Both the position numbers and the translations under genes were made by a program. A stretch of DNA of 5,034 nt from JBDLID01 sp039715055. Lineage in GTDB: Bacteria; Desulfobacterota; Desulfobulbia; Desulfobulbales; Desulfocapsaceae. This document shows, in pieces, positions 1 to 5,034 of this stretch. The notes under the pieces were generated by a model. It did not search any database. It was not told the DNA's origin and was given only the letters and a program-made list of their open reading frames with translations. The DNA lies in contig JBDLID010000187.1 in assembly GCA_039715055.1 (NCBI GenBank), positions 1 to 5,034 of the forward strand, given 5' to 3'. Positions within the stretch are counted from its first letter, which is position 1. Each line of letters starts with the position of its first letter.

Positions 1-764
1 ACAACCGGGATAAAAACGGGGAAAAGGGAACCGCCCACTTTCTCTTCTCAGGGATCCTACCATCCACCCGTGAGTCTGCAACCGCCCTGCCCCTGGCACT
101 GCTCACCAACCAGGAAGGCCAGTTTGAGCTTCTGGTGAACAATGATAGCCGACATCAACCTCCACTCTTTCAACAAACCGTGGACAAATTCAAAACCCTG
201 CTGCTTAAGGCCTCCATTTCCCCATTTCTCCTGGCTGGCAGCCGCTTTCTCGATCTCAAGGATGAAAAACATATCCATTTTGACCCCGGCAAAACACTGC
301 TCAAAGATGAAGGGAAAAAACTCCTGCAGCGCTTCCAGACTCTCTTTGATGCCCACCCCCGGCTGGCCCTGGAGATCAGGGGAGTTGCCGATCCGGTGGC
401 TGACCGTGAGAGTCTTAAAAAAATGCGACTCAGGGAGATTACCAGTCAGGCTATGATGGTTCCATCAGCAAAACGGTCGCCCACACCTGGTCAAACCATC
501 CCCAACCAGCCCATAGCGGTGCCACCATCGCCTGCAAAGATCACCATTGATGATTTTGAACTGAAACAGCTGGCCTATGACCGGGCTTTTAACGTCTATG
601 ACTACTGCACCACTGAGCTTGGAGGCGACAGCAAGAACTTCATCCTCCTCGAAGAGGTTGAGCTGGCCATGGACGCCGTTGCCGGCCACCGGGTAGACCT
701 GCGCGTCACAACCAATGCCCAGTCGATGGAAAAAACTGACGAGCAACAGGACAATAAAGAGTAA
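1..764 (+). CDS. DUF748 (AsmA-like) envelope protein, C-terminal part
   Basis: This is the 3' end of a gene that begins before the window; the first whole codon is at 3 and 253 residues are visible. The frame is open from the left edge, so the GTG at 135 is an internal Val, not a start. Window residues 28-45 (ALPLALLTNQEGQFELLV) and 66-80 (LLKASISPFLLAGSR) match the conserved end of the DUF748 repeat region. Residues 92-130 (HFDPGKTLL, then RLALEIRGVADP) resemble an OmpA-like segment seen at the end of these proteins. A Pro-rich linker (about 154-178) follows, then a helix (AYDRAFNVYDY) and a final strand. The family belongs to the AsmA/YhdP-like group of large periplasmic proteins thought to help lipid or envelope transport; that role is family knowledge, not visible here. 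No partner gene is adjacent. The product is 5'-truncated by the window only. Confidence 0.8.
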   Translation, partial: NRDKNGEKGTAHFLFSGILPSTRESATALPLALLTNQEGQFELLVNNDSRHQPPLFQQTVDKFKTLLLKASISPFLLAGSRFLDLKDEKHIHFDPGKTLLKDEGKKLLQRFQTLFDAHPRLALEIRGVADPVADRESLKKMRLREITSQAMMVPSAKRSPTPGQTIPNQPIAVPPSPAKITIDDFELKQLAYDRAFNVYDYCTTELGGDSKNFILLEEVELAMDAVAGHRVDLRVTTNAQSMEKTDEQQDNKE

Positions 765-774
765 ATTCATAGGA

Positions 775-873
775 GTAGGTTGGGTTAAACGGAGCGTAAC
801 CCAGGTAAGCGAAGCATGAGGCTCCGACAATTTCAAATCGTTGTCGGGTTACGCTCCGCTGAACCCAACCTAC
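775..873. repeat. REP/MITE-like inverted repeat
   Basis: Two 28-nt arms, 775-802 and 846-873, are inverted copies matching at 26 of 28 positions. Each begins (or ends, on the other strand) with GTAGGTTGGGTT and contains a smaller GGGTTA...TAACCC palindrome. The centre holds another hairpin, CCGACAA (824-830) with TTGTCGG (841-847). The GTAGGTTGGGTT...AACCC type is a widespread bacterial intergenic palindrome, often compared with REP sequences moved by RAYT transposases. No transposase is present, so mobility is inference. It lies 10 nt after the DUF748 stop and could also serve as a transcript end, although no T-run follows. Confidence 0.75.
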
Positions 874-930
874 CCATAAATCCTGAGATGCCTAACCTAT
901 TGGCATTGATTCATACCTAATAATCTTTTC

Positions 931-1788
931 ATGCTCCAACCTCCATACACCCGCTACGACCAGCTTCACGTCTATAATTTTGACAGGACCGAACTGGGCG
1001 AAATCAATGATCCGGATCTCATCGGTACCTGGATCGAAGACGACACCGCGATCCTCTTCTTTCACAAGGCCAAAAAAGAGCTGGTTAAAAAGATCTGTGA
1101 CGAACAGGGCGCCGAGATTATCTATCAGGCCCAGCTGGATTACAAAGACTGGGAGGCTGGAATCGATATCGCGAGCTTTACGGTTCCTCCCCTTATCATC
1201 CGCCCGATCTGGGAACCCGCCTCTGACAAAACTGATGACCAGCTAATGGAAATTCCGCTGGACCCCAGTGTCATCTTCGGCTCAGGTTTCCATCCCACCA
1301 CCAGACTCTGCCTTGAGATTCTCTGTGATCTCTACGGCGGTCACCCTGACCGGTTTAACTCTGTCATGGACCTGGGCTGCGGTACCGGACTTCTCGCCAT
1401 TGCGGCAGACAAACTTGGCGGCAGCGATATTGTTGCCTTTGACAACAATCCATTTGCCTGTCAGGTCGCCCGCCGCAACCTGGAGCTGAACCGTTGCAGC
1501 GACAATATTGAGGTCATTGAAAACGACCTGCGCACAGGGTTGCCGGACACCGGAGTGGATCTTGTCATTGCCAACCTCTACAAGGGGCTGCTGGTTGATC
1601 TTTTCAACAGAAATACCTTCTGGAAAGCCAGTTATTACCTGATCTCGGGATTTATTCCTTCAATGGAGGAAGAACTACTGGCCGCCCTTCCGATGGCGGA
1701 GCTGAAACTGATTGAGAGACGCCAGAAGGATAACTGGCGCGCCTGGCTGCTGGCGAGAAAAGATGTCTCCCCTACTATGAAAGAGTAG
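931..1788 (+). CDS. prmA: PrmA-like ribosomal protein L11 methyltransferase
   Basis: Predicted cytoplasmic SAM-dependent methyltransferase of the PrmA family, which trimethylates Lys and the N-terminus of ribosomal protein L11. The 285 residues are close to the usual 290 or so. The N-terminal part (1-100) fits the substrate-binding domain and linker. Residues 111-124 (DPSVIFGSGFHPTT) are the PrmA signature before the catalytic core. SAM motif I is 145-153 (VMDLGCGTG), the acidic ribose-binding residue is D171 (AFDNNP), and VIANLYKGLL (212-221) replaces the usual ANILAxPL. The C-terminal NWRAWLLARK (268-277) is also typical. The ATG at 931 is the first usual start after an in-frame TGA at 907, and it lacks a clear Shine-Dalgarno. 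It is followed 11 nt later by a small membrane gene. The signature deviates from the usual FGTGTHPTT, so a related substrate is possible, but PrmA is the best call. Confidence 0.82.
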   Translation: MLQPPYTRYDQLHVYNFDRTELGEINDPDLIGTWIEDDTAILFFHKAKKELVKKICDEQGAEIIYQAQLDYKDWEAGIDIASFTVPPLIIRPIWEPASDKTDDQLMEIPLDPSVIFGSGFHPTTRLCLEILCDLYGGHPDRFNSVMDLGCGTGLLAIAADKLGGSDIVAFDNNPFACQVARRNLELNRCSDNIEVIENDLRTGLPDTGVDLVIANLYKGLLVDLFNRNTFWKASYYLISGFIPSMEEELLAALPMAELKLIERRQKDNWRAWLLARKDVSPTMKE

Positions 1789-1799
1789 GAACACCAGTC

Positions 1800-2219
1800 A
1801 TGGATCTGTTTTCTGATTATAGCTGGATACTCCAGATTCTCGGCGGTGTATCGCTTGCGACCTTTCTCATCAGCCTGCTGATCATTCCCTTTCTGCTGAC
1901 CAGAGCCTCAAAGGAGTATTTTCTGGTCCACATCGGGCACCATGAAGAAGAGGAATGTGACCGCGGTGCCATCTGCCCGGTACTGTCGGTGATCAGAAAT
2001 ATTCTGGGCGGGATACTGCTCGCCGCAGGTATCGCCATGCTCTTCCTGCCGGGCCAGGGTATCCTCACCATTCTCCTGGCGCTCACCCTTCTTGATCTTC
2101 CCGGAAAAGAAAAACTGCTGGCCTGGGCCATCTCCAAACCATCCATTCAGCACGGCCTGAACTGGATCAGAGAAAAGGCCCACAAGGAGCCCTTTCTTTT
2201 TCCTGAACACAACGGCTAA
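1800..2219 (+). CDS. small PGPGW-type inner-membrane protein
   Basis: A 139-residue predicted membrane protein of unknown function. Hydrophobic segments are at about 11-33, 67-83 and 86-100. The last two flank LPGQG (83-87), which resembles the PGPGW signature of a family of putative transmembrane proteins; the match is partial because the Trp is replaced. Between segments 1 and 2 is a polar, acidic stretch, HHEEEECD (47-54), and a Cys at 59. The C-terminus is amphipathic and charged, ending in EHNG. The ATG at 1800 has an AGGAA (1787-1791) that overlaps the stop of the upstream prmA-like gene, with a 9-nt spacing. The 11-nt gap suggests cotranscription. Nothing links it functionally to ribosome methylation. 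Confidence 0.7.
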   Translation: MDLFSDYSWILQILGGVSLATFLISLLIIPFLLTRASKEYFLVHIGHHEEEECDRGAICPVLSVIRNILGGILLAAGIAMLFLPGQGILTILLALTLLDLPGKEKLLAWAISKPSIQHGLNWIREKAHKEPFLFPEHNG

Positions 2220-2222
2220 ATC

Positions 2223-2289
2223 AACAGGGAACGTCGACTCGAAATAAAACTTCGAAATTCGACATTCCCTGTTCGATATTCGACATTCG
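2223..2289. repeat. TTCGA-rich palindromic repeat between convergent genes
   Basis: AACAGGGAA (2223-2231) pairs exactly with TTCCCTGTT (2265-2273). The stem continues through GTCGA/TCGAC (2233-2237 with 2259-2263) after one C-A mismatch, then TCGAA/TTCGA (2239-2243 with 2251-2255), leaving a 7-nt loop. ATTCGACATTC occurs at 2257-2267 and again at 2278-2288. A seven-T run (2290-2296) follows 16 nt after the stem, so it is a poor fit to a standard terminator for the plus-strand operon, although it may end transcription from either side. The same core motif recurs at 4267-4278. Confidence 0.65.
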
Positions 2290-2294
2290 TTTTT

Positions 2295-2780
2295 TTATGG
2301 TAAATCAAGCTCTTCAAGCATCCTCACCACCATCTGCAGATCCTTCCCATCTGGATGACCTGCAGCGGCCGGTGCATCTGCCAGCCAGGGCGGCCTCGGA
2401 TTTTTCTGAGAGGCGGTCTCGATCACCTTGGCCGGCACCTCGCCGGGACAGGAAAACGTTGAGATGATGTGCGCTTTAGCGGCGATCTCTTTGGCCTTGT
2501 TCATCCCGTTTACGGCATGGTCGGAGCCTGCGGCGGCTCCATGGGTGGCAAAGAGATAGGTGGACTGGCTGTCGCCAAGCTTTGCCAGGTACTCCTGGGC
2601 GGCCGGGTCGGGTTGACCGGCCTGAAACCAGAAACCCACCGCTACAAAATCATACCCGGCCGGATCCGGTGCCTCAGTGACGTGGGCGATGATCTTGTCG
2701 CCGCTCAGATACTCGTAAACCGCCTCAGCCAGCTTTTTGGTGTTGCCTCCCTTGGAAGAGTAAACCACTAAACTTTTCAT
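2295..2780 (-). CDS. flavodoxin-like protein (Flavodoxin_3/BilS-like)
   Basis: A 161-residue, probably cytoplasmic FMN-binding electron carrier or accessory protein. The N-terminal strand MKSLVVY runs into SSKGGNTKKLAEA (8-20), the phosphate-binding loop of flavodoxins, here SSKGGNT. VAVGFWFQAGQPDPAA (46-61) and ATHGAAAGSDHA (78-89) occupy the places of the other two flavin-contacting loops, and FSCPGEV (109-115) with a GHPDGKDL tail (141-148) matches the Flavodoxin_3 (PF12641) layout. Some members of this family are named BilS and act with bilirubin reductase BilR; no BilR gene is in the window, so that role is not claimed. The gene has a strong AAGGAGGA ribosome binding site and stands alone, divergent from mutY. 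Its stop lies in the T-run next to the 2223-2289 repeat. Confidence 0.82.
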   Translation of the reverse strand: MKSLVVYSSKGGNTKKLAEAVYEYLSGDKIIAHVTEAPDPAGYDFVAVGFWFQAGQPDPAAQEYLAKLGDSQSTYLFATHGAAAGSDHAVNGMNKAKEIAAKAHIISTFSCPGEVPAKVIETASQKNPRPPWLADAPAAAGHPDGKDLQMVVRMLEELDLP

Positions 2781-2785
2781 CTGAA

Positions 2786-2793
2786 TCCTCCTT
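2786..2793 (-). promoter_or_regulatory. ribosome binding site of the flavodoxin-like gene
   Basis: Read on the minus strand this is AAGGAGGA, a near-perfect anti-16S match five nucleotides before the ATG at 2780. It fixes the start of the flavodoxin-like gene and suggests high translation. It is the only strong Shine-Dalgarno in the window. Confidence 0.85.
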
Positions 2794-2871
2794 ATTTGAA
2801 TAATACGTTGTTATGCAGTTTTCGTATTTCTTCAGCCTAAAACTAAAAGCCTTCAAAAAAGTACCGAATGT

Positions 2872-2999
2872 AACTGTTCAGGTAAGCGTAGACTCCGGAT
2901 GTGCGTCAGATTCGTTCATTTAAGGCTTTGAAGCATACTTGTGCTATGTGAGAAGCCTTAAATGGACGAAGATGGCGTGCAGCTGAGTAGTTACCAGTT
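2872..2999. repeat. 128-nt extended imperfect hairpin (ERIC-like repeat or structured RNA)
   Basis: The core stem pairs 2911-2928 with 2953-2970: 18 positions, all Watson-Crick except T2916-G2965, around a 24-nt loop. Below it are a tandem GA/GA opposition (2909-2910 with 2971-2972) and a 9-bp stem (2900-2908 with 2973-2981, three G-T wobbles). Then come short stems 2897-2898/2983-2984, 2892-2895/2985-2988, GTAA/TTAC (2882-2885/2991-2994) and AACTG/CAGTT (2872-2876/2995-2999). Wobbles are G-T only when read as plus-strand RNA. A short T-run (2998-3001) ends it. Its size and shape resemble ERIC-type elements; it could equally be a plus-strand RNA in the mutY leader. The structure is directly visible, the role is not known. 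Confidence 0.65.
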
Positions 3000-3096
3000 T
3001 TCTTGAAAATCGGTCTCGAATTGTTAAGGTAAAAGACTCGTCTCTCTTTTTCAACTCAAATTGTGCATTAGTACACAACAGGCCTTCCCCTGAACC

Positions 3097-4191
3097 ATGA
3101 CCCAAAAGCAGCGAAGACAGCTTCAAACCCTTATTTTATCATGGTTTGAGACCAACAAACGGGACCTACCGTGGCGGCAGAACTACTCGCCGTACGAAGT
3201 CTGGATTTCGGAGATCATGGGCCAGCAGACCCAGATGGAACGGGTGGTGGATTTCTTTGAGCGGTGGATGCGGGCTTTTCCAGACCTCGAAGCGCTTGGA
3301 CGGGCTCCGGAACAGAAGGTCCTTAAATGCTGGGAGGGGCTGGGCTATTACTCAAGGGCAAGAAACATCCGTAAATGCGCAGAAATAATTGTTAAAGACC
3401 ACCATGGACAACTCCCCGCCGACCGCGACACCCTGATCAGGCTGCCGGGCATCGGCCCTTACACTGCTGCGGCTATCTCCTCCATCGCCTTTGAGCGTGA
3501 TGAACCGCTGGTGGATGGCAATATCGCGAGGCTTTTTACGCGTTATTTCAACATCGACAGCTGGCTTCGGGAACCGGCGACCGTAAAACTGCTTTGGAAA
3601 AAGGCAGCACAGCTGCTGCCAAAAGGCCGGGCCAGGGACTTTAACCAGGCGTTGATGGAGCTTGGAGCGCTCATCTGTACGCCTAAAAAACCGCTCTGTC
3701 CGGACTGTCCGTGGAGCTCCACCTGCAAAGCCCTGGCACACGGCCTGGTCTCCAAACGCCCCGCTACCAGACCGGGGCAAAAGATCATCACCATTGAGAT
3801 GGCCACCGGCATCCTGCAACACCGCAACCGTTTCTTTATCCAGCAGCGGCTGGCCGATGACGTCTGGGGCAGCCTCTGGGAATTCCCCGGAGGGAGGCTT
3901 AAAAAAGATGAGTCGCCAGCAGACGGTGTGGTTCGTGAATTTTCAGAGGAGACCGGCTTTTTGATCCGGGTGGACAACAAGATCACCACAACCACTCACC
4001 ACTACACCCGCTACAAGGTAATTCTCCACTGCTACAGCTGCCGGTTCTCGGAGAGTCCATCCTCTCCACTGCTTACCGCGGCCCAGGATTTTCGCTGGGT
4101 CTCCTGCCGGGAACTGGACAACTATGCATTCCCGGCCGGGCATCGCAAACTGATCGACCACCTCAGGGAACAAGCACTCTACAACTGCTGA
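3097..4191 (+). CDS. mutY: A/G-specific adenine glycosylase MutY with intact Nudix domain
   Basis: DNA repair enzyme that removes adenine mispaired with 8-oxoguanine. Residues 1-215 form the HhH-GPD glycosylase domain: WISEIMGQQTQ (36-46) holds the catalytic Glu (E39), LPGIGPYTAAAI (116-127) is the helix-hairpin-helix with Tyr122, and LVDGN (138-142) holds the catalytic Asp (D140). The 4Fe-4S ligands are C194, C201, C204 and C210 (C-x6-C-x2-C-x5-C). The C-terminal half (about 230-364) is a Nudix/MutT-like domain with a complete Nudix box: G266-x5-E272-x7-R280-E281-x2-E284-E285-x-G287. Most MutY proteins have a degenerate box here. The FSH loop of other MutY proteins aligns with Y303-T304-R305. 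Length 364 is normal. The ATG at 3097 follows an in-frame TGA at 3091 and has no Shine-Dalgarno. The gene stands alone and ends in a likely terminator. Confidence 0.95.
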   Translation: MTQKQRRQLQTLILSWFETNKRDLPWRQNYSPYEVWISEIMGQQTQMERVVDFFERWMRAFPDLEALGRAPEQKVLKCWEGLGYYSRARNIRKCAEIIVKDHHGQLPADRDTLIRLPGIGPYTAAAISSIAFERDEPLVDGNIARLFTRYFNIDSWLREPATVKLLWKKAAQLLPKGRARDFNQALMELGALICTPKKPLCPDCPWSSTCKALAHGLVSKRPATRPGQKIITIEMATGILQHRNRFFIQQRLADDVWGSLWEFPGGRLKKDESPADGVVREFSEETGFLIRVDNKITTTTHHYTRYKVILHCYSCRFSESPSSPLLTAAQDFRWVSCRELDNYAFPAGHRKLIDHLREQALYNC

Positions 4192-4202
4192 GTTGTGGTT
4201 TT
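4179..4202 (+). terminator. likely intrinsic terminator of mutY
   Basis: CTACAACT (4179-4186) pairs with AGTTGTGG (4191-4198) with one T-G wobble and a GCTG tetraloop, followed at once by TTTT (4199-4202). The stem includes the mutY stop codon. The stem is A/T-rich and the T-run short, so efficiency may be modest. Confidence 0.5.
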
Positions 4203-4261
4203 AAGCCGTACCATTTCATCAACAGAAGAATAAAACTGATTTTTGTCTTTCCCTTCGGCAT

Positions 4262-5034
4262 TCAACATTCGACATTCGCATTTCGTCCTTCTCTCCCATT
4301 CCATGGGGCAACCCATATCAGAAGAATCATGCCAGGTATGGCAAGGAGTGTGCAGAGATAAAAATAGTGGGTATATCCGACACCATTAACTGCTCCTAAT
4401 ATAGTGTAAAAAACACCATCTGATTCCTTGATTCCTTCAATCATGACACCTGAAACGATGCCTGCAAATGATTTGGGAATTGCAAAAAAAGATGAGAGCA
4501 GGGCGAGCTGTGTGCCGGTAAAATTCCTATTGGTATTTTTTGCGATGTAAGCCATAAGCGCTGCCGAGCCCAGACCAACGCCAAGATACTCAAACGCCAC
4601 CACGACTCCAAGGGCGATCACGTTGGGGCCAATTTCGTTGAGAGCGGCAAAGCCCAAAATCGATATCATCTGCACCACACCAAAAACCCACAGGGATTTG
4701 TTGATGCCGATTTTAAACATCAGCACCCCTCCCAGGAACCCGCCAAAGATCATCGACCAGAGTCCAACAACCTTTGCAACTGTACCGATTACCGTTTTTG
4801 AGAAGCCGACATCCAGGTAAAAAGGAGTGATCAGGGAAGTCGCGAAAACATCACCGAATTTGTAGAAAAATATAAAAAGCAGTATCAAAATGCCATTTTT
4901 TACGCCGTCACTCAAAAAAAAGTCTTTAAATGGACCGACCACTGCTTCCTTTAACGACCCGGGAGGGGTTATGTCTGTTGTTATTTCACTGATTGACAGG
5001 GTGTGGATAATACCAACAATCATAAATAGTGATA
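4262..5034 (-). CDS. ampG: AmpG-like muropeptide permease (MFS), C-terminal half
   Basis: Inner-membrane major facilitator permease resembling AmpG, which imports GlcNAc-anhydroMurNAc peptides for peptidoglycan recycling. The gene enters from the right edge: the frame stays open past the Met at 5023 (the preceding codons read S-L-F), so that ATG is internal. The visible 257 residues hold the second six-helix bundle. Numbered from Met 5023, SLKEAVVGPFKDFF (23-36) is the AmpG inter-domain signature. FIFFYKFGDVFATSLITPFY (51-70) matches the seventh-helix LYKLGDAFA type sequence, FEYLGVGLGSAA (144-155) and TGTQLALLSS (169-178) match later AmpG motifs, and the last helix (about 224-240) ends before a short polar tail. 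The tail RNANVEC is encoded in a TTCGACATTC repeat. Base composition is locally A/T-rich, as low as 27% G+C in 4861-4920. AmpG rather than a generic MFS is well supported by motif order; substrate is inferred. Confidence 0.85.
   Translation of the reverse strand, partial: SLFMIVGIIHTLSISEITTDITPPGSLKEAVVGPFKDFFLSDGVKNGILILLFIFFYKFGDVFATSLITPFYLDVGFSKTVIGTVAKVVGLWSMIFGGFLGGVLMFKIGINKSLWVFGVVQMISILGFAALNEIGPNVIALGVVVAFEYLGVGLGSAALMAYIAKNTNRNFTGTQLALLSSFFAIPKSFAGIVSGVMIEGIKESDGVFYTILGAVNGVGYTHYFYLCTLLAIPGMILLIWVAPWNGREGRNANVEC
4265..4284. repeat. copy of the TTCGACATTC repeat at the ampG-like 3' end
   Basis: ATTCGACATTCG (4267-4278) is identical to 2278-2289, and 11 bases of it occur at 2257-2267. 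The copy is shorter than the 2223-2289 element and lacks the AACAGGGAA arms. It overlaps the last codons of the ampG-like gene; the stop at 4262-4264 lies beside it. Confidence 0.5.

Larger units (their letters stand above)
2781..3096. other. divergent intergenic region, 316 bp
   Basis: No convincing gene lies here. The region separates the leftward flavodoxin-like gene from the rightward mutY and must hold both promoters, but no pair of -35/-10 boxes with proper spacing stands out on either strand. Its main content is the 128-nt hairpin element at 2872-2999. Near mutY there is a short palindrome, TTGTG (3061-3065) with CACAA (3074-3078), which could be an operator half-site pair or chance. 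The last bases before the mutY ATG contain CAGG/CCTG and no Shine-Dalgarno. Confidence 0.6.

Noticed and set aside
135..764. A complete 209-residue gene starting at GTG 135
   Set aside because: The frame is open to the left edge and the upstream residues (ALPLALLTNQEGQFELLV) match the DUF748 family, so the GTG is an internal Val codon.
900..924. Promoter TTGGCA (900-905) with AATAAT (919-924) before the prmA-like gene
   Set aside because: The spacing is only 13 nt and the start would fall on the ATG; it also lacks the GG-N10-GC pattern of a sigma-54 site.
3061..3078. TTGTG...CACAA palindrome as an operator or terminator before mutY
   Set aside because: Only 5 bp with an 8-nt loop and no T-run; too short to support a call.
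2944..3126. A 60-residue minus-strand reading frame between flavodoxin and mutY
   Set aside because: It overlaps the hairpin element and the mutY start, has no recognisable domain, and looks like a chance frame.
4262..5023. A complete 253-residue half-size transporter starting at 5023
   Set aside because: The frame stays open to the window edge and the sequence begins at the end of the sixth helix of an AmpG-like protein, so it is cut by the window.

Overview
The window looks like ordinary chromosomal DNA from a Gram-negative bacterium, most likely a Desulfobacterota (Desulfobulbales-like) sulfate reducer or relative. That placement is inference: it rests on the style of the proteins (DUF748/AsmA-like envelope protein, an intact-Nudix MutY, a Flavodoxin_3/BilS-like flavodoxin, an AmpG-type permease) and on the palindromic TTCGA-rich intergenic repeats. 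There are no phage, CRISPR, rRNA or tRNA genes, and no transposase is visible.

Layout, left to right. (1) 1-764, plus strand: the 3' end of a DUF748 (AsmA-like) envelope protein gene that begins before the window. (2) 775-873: a large inverted repeat with 28-nt arms, a REP/MITE-like palindrome. (3) 931-1788 and 1800-2219, plus strand, 11 nt apart: a PrmA-like ribosomal protein L11 methyltransferase and a small PGPGW-type membrane protein, probably one transcript. (4) 2223-2289: a second palindromic repeat between convergent genes. (5) 2295-2780, minus strand: a flavodoxin-like protein with a strong ribosome binding site. (6) 2781-3096: a 316-bp divergent intergenic region dominated by a 128-nt imperfect hairpin at 2872-2999. 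(7) 3097-4191, plus strand: a MutY adenine glycosylase whose C-terminal domain carries a complete Nudix box, followed by a likely intrinsic terminator. (8) 4262-5034, minus strand: the C-terminal half of an AmpG-like muropeptide permease, running off the right edge.

The genes are mostly unrelated housekeeping units (ribosome modification, redox, DNA repair of oxidised guanine, envelope and peptidoglycan recycling), so no multi-gene system is evident. The most interesting points are the MutY protein, which appears to join two arms of the 8-oxoguanine (GO) defence in one chain, and the structured element upstream of it. That element has G-T wobbles, a tandem GA pair and a competing pairing partner, as expected of a structured RNA or an ERIC-like repeat.
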